Source: Macrosoma leucophasiata (lineage: Eukaryota > Arthropoda > Insecta > Lepidoptera > Hedylidae). Taken from it: DNA of 64,000 nucleotides. Below are positions 33,729 through 43,881 of this stretch, piece by piece. The notes beneath the pieces were generated by a model. It was not told the origin of the DNA and searched no databases. It saw nothing but the letters and a program-made list of their open reading frames with translations. Position 1 is the stretch's first letter, and the number at the start of each line of letters is the position of its first letter. The stretch covers positions 2,487,501 to 2,551,500 of the forward strand of contig JAWQUS010000004.1 in NCBI GenBank assembly GCA_036365455.1. Direction: 5' to 3'. The translations under genes were made by a program, and so were the position numbers.

Positions 33729-34176
33729 TTAAAATTGTGTTAGGTTAAATATTCATCAGTTTCTGTACTGAAACTGATCTTTCAATGATAGGTACGTAAA
33801 ATTATAACCACAATAACTTAAATTATAGATTGCAATAAAAGAACATAAACCTATCACAAGCACTTCTCTAGACTGAATCGTTCATAAAATACCGACATTA
33901 CGAGTACACATCGTCCGGTAAAAATGACCTTTTAGTGTCAGCGAACAACGGGTTGAGACGTAATAAAAATTAAAACCGAACACTCAAACGTTATTATCCC
34001 ATGTAATTCGTTTAACCCTACGCTGCTAATTGCTTAATTCTCAACTACCTGGCATTTGCTAACAAGTTCTAAGTGACCCGTGTTAAAATGTTTAATAATG
34101 CGTTGGAATGGATTCTGAATGGGTTTTTGTTTTAGGCTTTGCTTAATTCTTATTATAGAATTATAAAATATAATCT
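33729..34176. other. Unannotated AT-rich stretch
   Basis: No gene or repeat recognised. Confidence 0.35.
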
Positions 34177-34475
34177 GCCTCGGTAACCTAGTGGTAGCAG
34201 GCCACTACTACTACGCTGAGGTCCTGGGTTCGATTCCCGGGTAGGGGGTTATCAGAGATGAAAGTCCATTATCTCTGGTTCTATTGGGATTTTTCCATTT
34301 TCTGGAAATTTCCCAGTACCTTGAAGTTTGGTAACGTGCCCGGAGATGTCAACAGGTTTGCCACCTGTTACATGGGCCAAAACGTAACCGGCGAGTCGTG
34401 GGTGTTTGCATGTATTCTTGAATGCATGCATTTACCTCTGCCTACCCCTTCGGGGATTAAAGGCGTGAAGTTACG
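34177..34475 (+). mobile_element. tRNA-derived SINE T3
   Basis: The best-preserved copy: GCCTCGGTAACCTAGTGGTA head, GGGTTCGATTCCCGGG B box, GTTACATGGGCCAAAACGTA, end GGCGTGAAGTTACG. Confidence 0.9.
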
Positions 34476-34611
34476 TTCTAAAAATACAATAGAACTCATC
34501 CTCCCAATCTGGGAACCGAACCCATTCCACTGTCCGGGACTCCACTGTCACGGGACTGTAGAATATTGAGAAGCGAACCTTAAGTAGTTCTCAACTTAAC
34601 AAGCTTTAATA

Positions 34612-34790
34612 CCCTGTAATAGTTAATTATCACACAGACAACAACTTAGATCAGGGGTGGCAACGCATCTGCTTTTTGACCTCTGGTTTTTGTCCACATA
34701 TCCACTGTCTGCAGAGATCATTTAACATCCATGTGAGCTGCAGTTGCTTCCCACCATCGTTAATGTTTTATACATTACCAACATAAAATA
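34612..34790 (+). mobile_element. SINE-B fragment
   Basis: TACCCTGTAATAGTTAATTA, ACAACAACTTAG, GGGGTGGCAACGCATCTGC, decayed 3' end. Confidence 0.65.
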
Positions 34791-34896
34791 AAATAAAAAA
34801 TAAAATAGCTTTTATTTACCCTAAATTACAATAAAAATTACAAAATGAATTACATTAAAAGATATATATATTTTTCTATTATTCGGGAACCTATGA

Positions 34897-34942
34897 CTGG
34901 TAAAAGGCCTCCTCAATATGCATTGAGGAGGCCTTTTACCAG
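34897..34942. repeat. Perfect 46-bp palindrome at the end of a LINE relic
   Basis: Arms CTGGTAAAAGGCCTCCTCAAT and their exact inverse around ATGC. The right arm belongs to the neighbouring LINE 3' end (GGCCTTTTACCAG), so the left arm is a folded-back duplicate. Confidence 0.9.
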
Positions 34943-35130
34943 TGCTACGATCCTGAGCTATCCGGGTCCAGGTAGCACCTGCTGCCTCCACTATGTCGTC
35001 GCTCCATCTTTTCTTTGGTCGCCCTACTGATCGTAATTTGTCGCGTGGTTACCAATGGATAATATTTGCACTCCATCTCTGGTCTTGAATACGCGCGATA
35101 TGTCCGGCCCAATTTAGTTTTTAGCATTAC
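34943..35130 (-). pseudogene. LINE reverse transcriptase C-terminal fragment
   Basis: Minus-strand translation gives GRPKKRWSDDIVEAAG and ATWTRIAQDR, the conserved end of RTE-type LINE proteins, and KLNWAGHIARI upstream in another phase. Short and frame-broken. Confidence 0.7.
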
Positions 35131-35464
35131 CAACATAGCATACTAAATTTAACTCAATTGAACGAAGTAAGAACTATACACGAACTGTTTGTTCAGGTAA
35201 AACGTTTCGATCAGGTCTTGAAAACATCGACTCTTTGGAGTACTTAGTCAACACTCGCTTTTGAGAGGGTTGACTTCATTCTGACGATTCGGTTATCGAG
35301 TTCACATCTAGATAGTTTTAATTTGATTTTCTGGGATTAGTGACACGAAAATACTGCTAAATAATCCTGGTATCAAAAAGGAAAGAATTGTTAAAATTAT
35401 TTTTGAAAATATAATATAATATATTTTAATATGCATGTTGCTTTATAAGGTATACCTATATATA
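35131..35464. other. Flank of the LTR retrotransposon
   Basis: AT-rich and non-coding. It ends in a TATATATATA run in which the element integrated. Confidence 0.4.
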
Positions 35465-35825
35465 TATAAGACTGTTTTACTACATGAAAGAAATAAACCT
35501 TGTGTTGCTGTAAAGAAGATTTATTGTTAGTTTTTTTTATACAGAGACTATTTTATTTAGTTAATATAAAACAATATGAACTCAAACCTGTAAAGAAGAA
35601 ACGACAATGAAAGTTTATTCTTTCACTTTTAAAACATAAAATAATATAATATTAAAATTTTCATTGATTATCCAATTGTCAATCAACTCGTATTTAAATC
35701 TGTCATCTGACATTCTGAATTCGTTTCTTCTTTAAAATCAGACAATTAAAAAGTTAAAAACTATAACCAAACTTCATGGTATGTAAACACACAGAGTGCG
35801 AAGAAAGAAATAGTATTTCTTTACA
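35465..35825 (-). repeat. 3' LTR
   Basis: Minus strand starts TGTAAAGAAATACTATTTC and ends GTAAAACAGTCTTATA. It contains AATAAA signals downstream of a candidate transcription start (minus-strand TTTCATTGTCG, 35,599-35,611). The left boundary is set by comparison with the 5' LTR. Confidence 0.92.
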
Positions 35826-35834
35826 TCTCCCCCC
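35826..35834 (-). promoter_or_regulatory. Polypurine tract
   Basis: Minus strand GGGGGGAGA directly precedes the LTR start TGTAAAG, the expected place for plus-strand DNA priming. Confidence 0.8.
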
Positions 35835-35862
35835 ATGGGGAAGAAAATTCACCCGTGAATTT

Positions 35863-38800
35863 TCACTCCAGTTCTCCATTTGATACTTGCACATTCTCAT
35901 CCTCTGTTATCTGTACTGGAATTAGTTTTGTGATATGAAAAAGATTTGACTCTGTTTTTCTATGTCCTGTATCTATCTCGTAAATTGTATTAGATTTCTT
36001 TTTAATTATTTTATATGGTCCAATTCTCAATTCATCTAGCTTTTTCCTATTTAGTTTATTCCCATTTTCTATATATACTAGATCTCCCACACTGAATTCT
36101 CTTTGTTTTCTATTCCTATCATACCTCATTTTGTTATAGTAATGTGATTTCAAGGTATTATTAAGCGCTGTTTTCTTATCTTCGATCCAGTCACTATTTA
36201 TACCTCCTTGTTGTAGTTCTTTTGGTAAAACCTTAACATCTGTTCCGTATAGCAAATAACATGGTGCATAGCCAGTTACTGAGTGGTTAGTCTGATTGTA
36301 TTTTTCTACACATTCATGTGCTATTGTAGTCCACGCTCTGTTTTCTCCATCTTCATTGATTTTGCATCTAATTTTGTTAACTATCGTTTGATTCAACCTT
36401 TCATTTAGGCCATTAGAAAACGGTGCATTCACTGCTGTAAAAATTATTGTTATTTGTTTGTCAGTAAGGAATTTCTTGAATTCTTTAGAGTTTATTCCAG
36501 GATACTGGTCGGTAAGGAGCATCCCAATCTCTTCGGTTTCAGCGACCTTATTTATTAGCTTTATAAAGTCATGTGCACCCTGGGTTTTTGATGTTATAAT
36601 AAATGCATATCTAGTGAAGTGGTCCACTAAAAGATGTATGTATTTCTTGGTTGATCTAGAACCACCAAAACCTCCAATTGTGTCTATTGATACTATTTCA
36701 AAGGGTCTTGTCGCTGGGCCTAAATATGACATTAATCCGTATTTGTGTTGTCCTCTTGTTTTGTTTTTTATGCAAATTTCACAATTCCTACAAACATTTT
36801 TAATATTTTTCGTTAAATTTTTTGTTGCGTACAGTGAACTAATAGTCGTTAGCATTTGTCCCACTCCAATGTGACATAGATCTTCATGTATTCGCTTTAT
36901 AAATTTAATACTGAATTCTTCTGTTATTATTATTTTCTCTTTGTTCCTAATTCTTTTGAAGTATAAATTGTGTTTTTTGATTATTTTATTATTGTTTCTC
37001 TGTATTTCTTTATTTTGATTCTGATCTATTACAATATCTTCTAATGTTATTAAGTTCACAACTTTCAGTTGTTCTTCTAGATTATCCTCTGGTTCTAATA
37101 CAGGATTCCGACTTAAACAGTCCGCTTCTAAATTATCTTTTCCAGGGGAATATTTGATTTTAAAATCATATTGTGAAAGGTAATAAGTCAAATCACCTAG
37201 TTCTTCGTCTGTTCTAGCTTTTAAGTTCATGTGTTCTAATGGTTTATGGTCTGTGTAGACTGTAAACGATTTACCTATCAGCCAGTACTGCCAATATCTT
37301 AGTGCTTCTTTAATAGCTAAGCATTCTAAATATATTGCCTTTTTCTTCTTTTGCGCTCCATTCAGTTTTTTTGAAAAATAGGCTACTGGTTTTTCTTTAC
37401 CATCTAGTTGTACTTGTTTTAAAATTGCTCCAACACCCAGCAGAGAACCATCAGTATAAATATTTATTGGTAGATTTTGATCATAAATTTCTAGTATTGG
37501 CTGTGAACACAAGAGACTCTTTATTTTTTCAAACGCATTTTGACATTCTTCAGACCAAACAAACTTTTGATTTTTTCTTAGCAAATTATGTAATGGGTCA
37601 AGAATTATTGCGCTCCTTGGTATATATTTATGGTAAAAGTTTACTTTTCCCAAAAATTGTCGAATATTCTTCTGGGTTTTTGGTACTGGAAATTCTTTTA
37701 TCGAAATGAGATTGTCCTTCAGTGGTTGGATAGAATTATATTGAATGATATGTCCCAGGTATTTTACCGAATCTGATGCAAATGTACATTTTATAAATTT
37801 TAGTCGAAATCCTTCCGTTTGAATTGCTTCTAGTAACTGTTTCAAGTGACTTATGTGTTCATCAAATGAGTTTGAAAATATCAGGATGTCATCTATATAA
37901 TTGACAGCAAAATCGGTTAGTTTATATTTTCTAAGTATGTTACACAATATTCTTTGAAATATTGCTGGAGCAGTCTTCAAACCAAATGGTAGGCAAGTCC
38001 ATTGAAAGTGTCCCTCTTGAGTTACAAACCCTGTCTTCTTCCTGTCCTCTACTCGTAGAGGTATAGACCAAAAAGCTGAATTAACGTCTAAGCTTGTAAA
38101 AAATTTGCAATTTCTTGTTTTTGTCATTAAATCGTCAATTAATGGGAAGGGTTGAGCCTGAGGAACTACAATTTTATTTAAATCCCTGAAGTCTATACAG
38201 AGCCTTGATTTTTTATTTTCTTCCTTTTTAAATGTCAAAGTTACTGGTGCTGCGAATGGACTATAAGATTCTTCTATAAGCGCATTATCCAATAATTCGG
38301 CTATTTGTTCTGCTATCTCTTTTTTGTCTTCTATAGTGCATCTGTATGGCCTCTTGCTGCAGTATTTATCCATTAATAAATCTATTCTTGCTTCATATCC
38401 TTTAACCATTCCCACGTCATACTTGTTTTTGGCAAAAACTGATTGATATTGTTGTATTAGCTTATTTATTTCTTCCCTTTTATCATCATCTAAATGACCA
38501 ACCTTTATTTCAAATTCCTCCTCTTTGATATGTTCATTAAAATTAATTTTGTTTTCGTTTTCATATTTATTACCTTCATTTTCACCTTCGTCTATCTTTT
38601 TCTCCATTTTTTTACTATTCTTTTCATGTAAGTATTGTTTCTGAGTTATTTTTAACTCCTCATTTTGTACTAGCTTGTATTTCTTTATCATATCTAATCC
38701 TATTAAGAAATCATATCTGAATTTGTGTTCGTCAATGATGTACACATCCACATTTTCTTCTATTTCAAAAATTTTTATTTTTAAATTTGTCAAACCACTT

Positions 38801-38973
38801 GTTTTTTGGACACCATTAATTGTTACTATATTTTCTTCATTCGAGTTATGTCCTTTTGTATTTAGTTTTAGTAATTTGGAATTAATTAGAGATACATTTG
38901 AACCTGAATCGTATACTCCATAAATTTCTAATTTATTATTTAACAGTAGTTTGATCTTAATTAATGGTGTCAC
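35863..38973 (-). CDS. Pol polyprotein (protease, RT, RNase H, integrase)
   Basis: 1,036 codons from a GTG, without an ATG, so expression most likely depends on the -1 shift at the end of gag. Aspartic protease: YDSGSN with D22. Reverse transcriptase: RLCIDFRDLN, LPFGLKTAPAIFQ and catalytic YIDD at 359-362. RNase H: YTDGS at 506-510 and later YTDHKPLEHMN. Integrase: zinc-binding H696, H701, C728, C731; catalytic D764, D822, E858 (spacing 57 and 35 residues, the DD35E type); C-terminal IGPY module at 984-987. The order RNase H before integrase is diagnostic of Ty3/gypsy. No stop or frameshift interrupts it. No chromodomain is evident. Confidence 0.95.
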   Translation of the reverse strand: MTPLIKIKLLLNNKLEIYGVYDSGSNVSLINSKLLKLNTKGHNSNEENIVTINGVQKTSGLTNLKIKIFEIEENVDVYIIDEHKFRYDFLIGLDMIKKYKLVQNEELKITQKQYLHEKNSKKMEKKIDEGENEGNKYENENKINFNEHIKEEEFEIKVGHLDDDKREEINKLIQQYQSVFAKNKYDVGMVKGYEARIDLLMDKYCSKRPYRCTIEDKKEIAEQIAELLDNALIEESYSPFAAPVTLTFKKEENKKSRLCIDFRDLNKIVVPQAQPFPLIDDLMTKTRNCKFFTSLDVNSAFWSIPLRVEDRKKTGFVTQEGHFQWTCLPFGLKTAPAIFQRILCNILRKYKLTDFAVNYIDDILIFSNSFDEHISHLKQLLEAIQTEGFRLKFIKCTFASDSVKYLGHIIQYNSIQPLKDNLISIKEFPVPKTQKNIRQFLGKVNFYHKYIPRSAIILDPLHNLLRKNQKFVWSEECQNAFEKIKSLLCSQPILEIYDQNLPINIYTDGSLLGVGAILKQVQLDGKEKPVAYFSKKLNGAQKKKKAIYLECLAIKEALRYWQYWLIGKSFTVYTDHKPLEHMNLKARTDEELGDLTYYLSQYDFKIKYSPGKDNLEADCLSRNPVLEPEDNLEEQLKVVNLITLEDIVIDQNQNKEIQRNNNKIIKKHNLYFKRIRNKEKIIITEEFSIKFIKRIHEDLCHIGVGQMLTTISSLYATKNLTKNIKNVCRNCEICIKNKTRGQHKYGLMSYLGPATRPFEIVSIDTIGGFGGSRSTKKYIHLLVDHFTRYAFIITSKTQGAHDFIKLINKVAETEEIGMLLTDQYPGINSKEFKKFLTDKQITIIFTAVNAPFSNGLNERLNQTIVNKIRCKINEDGENRAWTTIAHECVEKYNQTNHSVTGYAPCYLLYGTDVKVLPKELQQGGINSDWIEDKKTALNNTLKSHYYNKMRYDRNRKQREFSVGDLVYIENGNKLNRKKLDELRIGPYKIIKKKSNTIYEIDTGHRKTESNLFHITKLIPVQITEDENVQVSNGELE

Positions 38974-38975
38974 TA

Positions 38976-40112
38976 CTAGTTTTTTTGTTCTGTTTCATTT
39001 AACTCTGCTTCAATCACTGAATTATTTACATGTTTAATATATCTTTTATTTAATTTATCATCTTCTCTAACTCTAAACCAGCATGCAGCTTCGGAATGAT
39101 AGCGAACCCCTTTATTTAATTTTACGCATATTTTGCATGGATAACGTCCTTCATTTGTAATATTTATCCTTTGATTTTCATACTTTCTGTACGTTCCATT
39201 CCTATTTTTATTTACCAAATGTTCATACTTTCTCACCTCATTGAATAAACATACTGTATCGTTCATTGCTTCTCTATTTATCTTCTCTAATACAAAACCT
39301 GGCAAACCTACCGCTATCAGATCCACCAGTGTACCTGTATCAATTGAATTTCTCATGTCCAATAAAAGTTTTTCCTTTTTAATGGCATAGTCCACTAATG
39401 AACCATCCTTATATTTAAATAACAATGCATAGGTCACTTGGTTCCAGTTTTGGTTTGCAAATGACTCACACAACTTTTCTTTCCAAACTATCCACTCTGA
39501 GTTGAGTGTTAATTTTATAATCATTGAGCTGTACCAATCAACACAACTTTTATCCATAAATAGTCGGAGAATCTCAATTTTTTGTTCATCTTTCATAATA
39601 CCGAAGCGAGAACATTCTCTCTCAAAAATGTCAATCCATTGCCTTGCATTCGAGTTTTTGCTCGTAAATTTCTCAATCACAAACTTCTCTGCGACATATT
39701 TCAGATTCTGTTTTTTTAAATCATGTGTATTTTCTATTAACTTTGTAAACATTTCTTCCAATGAATTCGAATCTCTAATTTGTTCTTCAGATGCTCGGTT
39801 ATGTTCAATTTCCTCCAGATATTGTTCTCCAAATTGTAAGTTACCATCAGCATCTATGTAAATTTCTCGTAATTTATCTGTCATAGTTATCCAAACTCTT
39901 CGTGTCTGATGTCTTTTCTTTAAACTATTTTTTACTTTGTTGTACACGGCTGTCTCAATTAATTCTTCGTGAAATCCAACAGACTGTAATTCCTCTGGTA
40001 TAGCAAATTTTTTTTCATCTTTAGTTGTGATTGAGGTTACACAACAAACATTAGATTTTCCATCATTCGCCGGTAAAATCGTGAATTCAAAACGTAACTG
40101 CTCCATTTGCAT
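38976..40112 (-). CDS. Gag-like protein
   Basis: 378 codons, ATG at 40,112, just inside the 5' LTR. The centre has a capsid-like segment (ARQWIDIFERECSRFGI, then ILRLFMDKSCVDWYSS), the retrotransposon gag pattern seen in Ty3/gypsy elements. Near the C-terminus is C326-x2-C329-x9-H339-x4-C344, an elongated zinc-knuckle-like motif; the usual knuckle has 4 residues where this has 9. The protein probably forms the particle and binds the RNA. It ends TAG (38,978-38,976) immediately after a slippery heptamer leading into pol. Confidence 0.9.
   Translation of the reverse strand: MQMEQLRFEFTILPANDGKSNVCCVTSITTKDEKKFAIPEELQSVGFHEELIETAVYNKVKNSLKKRHQTRRVWITMTDKLREIYIDADGNLQFGEQYLEEIEHNRASEEQIRDSNSLEEMFTKLIENTHDLKKQNLKYVAEKFVIEKFTSKNSNARQWIDIFERECSRFGIMKDEQKIEILRLFMDKSCVDWYSSMIIKLTLNSEWIVWKEKLCESFANQNWNQVTYALLFKYKDGSLVDYAIKKEKLLLDMRNSIDTGTLVDLIAVGLPGFVLEKINREAMNDTVCLFNEVRKYEHLVNKNRNGTYRKYENQRINITNEGRYPCKICVKLNKGVRYHSEAACWFRVREDDKLNKRYIKHVNNSVIEAELNETEQKN
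38979..38985 (-). promoter_or_regulatory. -1 ribosomal frameshift site A AAA AAC
   Basis: In the gag frame the minus strand reads CAA AAA AAC TAG. A AAA AAC fits X XXY YYZ. A -1 slip bypasses the stop and enters the pol frame as AAA CTA GTA GTG ACA, matching the pol phase exactly. A downstream stimulatory fold was not assessed. Confidence 0.85.
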
Positions 40113-40127
40113 CTTTTTATAAACAAA

Positions 40128-40137
40128 ATTGTCGTTT
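40128..40137 (-). promoter_or_regulatory. Candidate self-priming primer-binding site
   Basis: Minus strand AAACGACAAT abuts the 5' LTR end. It does not start TGG, so it does not fit a tRNA 3' end. It is perfectly complementary to ATTGTCGTTT in the LTR (minus strand of 40,281-40,272), which lies at an initiator-like TTTCATTG. If transcription starts at that A, the first 10 RNA bases would pair with this site, as in Tf1-type self-priming. Confidence 0.55.
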
Positions 40138-40498
40138 TATAAGACTGTTTTACTACATGAAAGAAATAAACCTTGTGTTGCTGTAAAGAAGATTTATTGT
40201 TAGTTTTTTTTATACAGAGACTATTTTATTTAGTTAATATAAAACAATATGAACTCAAACCTGTAAAGAAGAAACGACAATGAAAGTTTATTCTTTCACT
40301 TTTAAAACATAAAATAATATAATATTAAAATTTTCATTGATTATCCAATTGTCAATCAACTCGTATTTAAATCTGTCATCTGACATTCTGAATTCGTTTC
40401 TTCTTTAAAATCAGACAATTAAAAAGTTAAAAACTATAACCAAACTTCATGGTATGTAAACACACAGAGTGCGAAGAAAGAAATAGTATTTCTTTACA
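40138..40498 (-). repeat. 5' LTR
   Basis: Same 361-bp sequence as 35,465-35,825. It should hold promoter, R and U5. Only 25 bases separate it from the gag ATG. Confidence 0.92.
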
Positions 40499-40962
40499 TA
40501 TATATGGGCGTGTTGTTTAATTAAAATCAATTTTGTTGCCTGAAATAAATAGATAAATAAAAAAAAAAATTAGAGGGATAGCAAAGTTTTAAAAAATTAT
40601 ACCCTATGTTTATATAAACATACATAAGCAAACATTAAGTAGTTCTCAACTTAACAAGCTGTTTTAATACCCTGTAATAGTTATGTTATATACCTTGGGT
40701 TTTTAACTACGAACATTTGTGTCGAAATCCATTAAAATCGGTTAAGCAATTTAGATTTTTCATACCAACTTTCATCAACATTTCATCCCCTTTTTCAAAA
40801 CTTTAGGGGTTGATATAATAATATATTGTAACGACGAAATTATTTATCCATATTAGTGTGATATCGACTCGCTTTCTCTCTCGAAAACACGTTTCCTGTA
40901 ACATACGACGTAGCAATTGCTTACTTGCGTGATAGTTTTTTGTACCACGCTATCATTACGGC
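40499..40962. other. Repeat-like sequence without genes
   Basis: 40,640-40,690 repeats the phrase AAGTAGTTCTCAACTTAACAAG also found at 34,580. 40,690-40,830 resembles a generic lepidopteran repeat interior (AAATCCATTAAAATCGGTTA). Confidence 0.4.
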
Positions 40963-41189
40963 TTTAGAGCAACACGGGCCACCGGCCGCGGCGGACCGGA
41001 GGGGAGTAGCCATATGCAGGCTTCCCCCTCTGTCAAAGTACAAACCCAAGTGGGCCCGAGATGTTCAAATGTGTGCGTGAAATTGTTTATGTATTTTGGT
41101 AAAGTCTATGTGAGTTTCGTTGTAATAGACGATTTTTGTTGGTGTGCGTCACACAAATTTCCCCCCCGCAAAAAGTGACAGACTGTTTT

Positions 41190-41340
41190 ATTTATTTATT
41201 ATTTATTAAGTCTTTATTGTCACAATACATACAATATTGTTACAAATGGCGAACTTAACGCTAAGAGCGTTCTCTACCAGTTAAACCATTACTAGTATAG
41301 AAAGTTATATGGCGGTATTACGATACAACAGACATACAGA
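41190..41340 (-). repeat. LINE 3' tail inserted in element F
   Basis: Minus strand: GGTAGAGAACGCTCTTAGCG, GTTCGCCATTTGTAACAA, TGTGACAATAAAGACTTAAT and AATAAATAA, a polyadenylated LINE end common in Lepidoptera. Confidence 0.65.
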
Positions 41341-41424
41341 GCATAATAATAATTCATACTTAGTATAACTAGTACATACAAATGTATACACATTTATTAC
41401 ATAAATAGAATAAAGATACAATTG

Positions 41425-41466
41425 ACATATATGTATATATATAGATATATATATATATATATATAG

Positions 41467-41497
<31 letters not shown>

Positions 41498-41500
41498 TAA
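41425..41500. repeat. (TA)n microsatellite
   Basis: Mostly TA dinucleotides with interspersed GATA. Tyr/Ile-rich frames here are artefacts. Confidence 0.9.
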
Positions 41501-41652
41501 TATCGCTTCTTTACAAGAATAATGTGACATTTCATCTAAATCGTTCTTTATGAAATGCAACATTATTCTTACAAGAATAACGTGACATTTCATCTAAGGA
41601 GGGCACACCGGTCCGCCGCGGCCGGTGGCCCGTGTTGCTCTATGATTACGGC

Positions 41653-42847
41653 CCACGCTGATTTGCAGAAAGCATCATTACTGCGTTATTTTCCTTAAGA
41701 TTCTCGGAAATTCTAGCAATCCGTTAATATAAATAATATTTTATGAACAATACTTATCATAAAGACTGCCACCCCAAGGCAATGGATGAAAATGTGGAAA
41801 AAAATCGACAGTCGGATGTGGACTTCGGTAAGTCAGTTGGGAGAGACTGGACCTGGTGGTCGCGGGTTCAAGTCCCATCTGAAGACAAAAAAGCTGTTGC
41901 GAAAAATCCTACAAAATTATACAAAATTTGTTATATTGCAGTCCATAATTCGGTGGATTATTGGATTTGATCTCGCCGAAAAAAATAAATACTAACGCCT
42001 AAATACTAACGCCTAAAAATAAAACTCGGGGTTTAACCCGTGATAGTGAAAAAAAAGGCCATTACATTAAACTTTATAAATGGTCTATACCAGACCGGTA
42101 AGTGAAGGAACTTATCAATACAGGTTGATCAGTAGATACCTGATTGTCTTTCAAAATATATACAAAAACAGGTAGGGTTTGGTCCGCAAAATCAAAAATA
42201 AATGGACATTCTGACGCGCGCCCTATAACATACTAACGGTACATGTATTATTATGTTCAAAAACTTGACTTTCTTTACTCAAAAAAAGTCGCTAAAAAGT
42301 CACGTAACCGGTCGAGAAATTAAGGATTGCTATGTTATTTATGTTATTTAACTTTCTTCATATTTTATCATCATCATTCATAATAATATAACTATTCATC
42401 ATTATATGTCCCATTAAACATGTCCGACCAGTCACGCAGTATACAATTCACCATCGTTTCCAAAGATAAAGAAAATCGCATCAAAATAATTCCCATTTTC
42501 GTACACATCGGTAGCAATAATTAAAGAAACACAAATTAGAACCTCACCGCCATCCGGAAATTCCCAAACCGGTTGCCCGTTCCGGAAATAAGTCCGGTTA
42601 ACCGCATTTAGCATTTATGAACGGAATTTCTGTAGTCCATTCGTAGCGGACAAGGCATATGATTAATTTAAATCAAGATTATCTTCGTATTGTATTTTTA
42701 AAATTACGGAATAACAGGCCACCAGCGACTGGCTAGTTATCCAAAGGTAGGCTCGATTCCCGTCCGACGTCAAAATATTTTTTAAAATAGACAGATAGAA
42801 AAATAGTTCATTTATTCGTACCACACAACATACGTACACATAAAGAG
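41653..42847. other. Long stretch without genes, one tRNA-like relic
   Basis: 41,815-41,890 (ACTTCGGTAAGTCAGTTGGG, CGCGGGTTCAAGTCCCATCT) looks like a decayed SINE T1 head. The rest shows no domain; the 60-codon frame near 42,432 is featureless. Confidence 0.45.
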
Positions 42848-43494
42848 AAAAAGCCGGTCAAGAGCGTGTCGGGCGACGCGCAGTGTAGGGTTCCGTAGTT
42901 TTTAGGTTTGATTAATGTAATGAATATGGTGTTGTTAAAAAATATCGAGTATTAACTTACATTTGGTTGACAATTACTCGCAAACTTGTAAAGCCAACTT
43001 ACGTGTGATAGTTTTCCTTTTAATTTAGTTAAATGTAGCTACTATTACCGTCACGTTTGAGTTTGAATATCTATCAACAACCGTTGAAAAAAAAGGGGGG
43101 GGGGGGAGACACTTGACCCTAACGAAAATTGGCACTTTGAAGCTTAATAAGTCACGAACAGTTAACTAAATCCATAAATGATGTTAGCACACCCGTGACA
43201 TTTTTAAAAGATCTATCCAGCGACATCCTACACTTTATAGAAAACGAAAAATTAAAAAAAATGTTTGCACGTTACATGTAAGGGAAGTTCCCTAAATAAT
43301 TTTATTTCATTCATTCATTCATATTTTTATTCTACCACTTTGTCGGGGTGATAAAGGTATATACTTGTGTCAAATTTCAAGTCTCTAGTACCAAAAGTTT
43401 TTGCGCTAAACCGCGGACTGGCAGACTGACAGACAGACAGACAGACGGACATGGCGTAACTTTAAGGTTCCCTTGTTTACTACGGAACCCTAAA
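42848..43494. repeat. Interspersed repeat R, complete
   Basis: Starts AAGCCGGTCAAGAGCGTGTC and ends in (GACA)n plus ACGGACATGGCGTAAC. The subterminal pieces TAGGGTTCCGTAG (42,886) and CTACGGAACCCTA (43,480) are exact inverses. Common lepidopteran repeat of unknown class; relics at about 2,417 and 5,990. Confidence 0.65.
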
Positions 43495-43881
43495 AGTGAG
43501 ATACTAACATTAAAAGGCATGGTTATGCCGAGCCAAACCAAAAAAACCAGCGAAACGTAGTTAGTTGTAGCTACTAACTCAGAAAGTAAAGGGACAGTGC
43601 TCACCCGTGAAGAAACAAGTGAACCTCCTGAACTAGTTGATTTGCAAGTTTAATACAGGAAACAAGAAGTTACTTTGAATGTATCTCCCTAATAAAGTCC
43701 ACTTTGTGTTTGGATAACCAGTTTTCAGTAAACTTTCTTACCAAATCTTAAAAGTCAGTCACAGGTTCTGACTAGAAGGAGCTGCAGTGGGCATTAGGTA
43801 CAAAGAGGTATATCTATACTTATTATGAAACTAGCTGTGCCCACGACTTTATTCGCGTAGATATTGAATAATAATTTTAAC
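43495..43881. other. Unannotated stretch
   Basis: ACTAGCTGTGCCCACGACTT at 43,830 is the start of a Q-type repeat fragment. No gene. Confidence 0.4.

Larger units (their letters stand above)
35465..40498 (-). mobile_element. Complete Ty3/gypsy LTR retrotransposon
   Basis: Two 361-bp LTRs enclose gag and pol on the minus strand. They look identical in a visual comparison, so the insertion is recent. Domain order protease, reverse transcriptase, RNase H, integrase places it in Ty3/gypsy (Metaviridae). Both frames are open. A purine-rich tract abuts the 3' LTR. TATA flanks both outer ends, but the target is an AT run, so the exact duplication cannot be fixed. There is no envelope-type frame: pol ends only about 37 bp before the 3' LTR. 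This is a good candidate for a mobile copy. Confidence 0.93.
40963..41644. mobile_element. Element F (hAT-like), copy 2
   Basis: GC-rich TIRs as at 25,169. A perfect 8-bp duplication ATTACGGC lies at 40,955-40,962 and 41,645-41,652. The interior contains a LINE tail and a (TA)n tract not found in copy 1, and 41,511-41,597 is a local duplication of ACAAGAATAATGTGACATTT. Confidence 0.9.

Noticed and set aside
35465..40498. Endogenous retrovirus with envelope
   Set aside because: No third frame between pol and the 3' LTR; gag-pol only.
41305..41593. Tyr/Ile-rich membrane-like proteins
   Set aside because: Translation of a (TA)n microsatellite.
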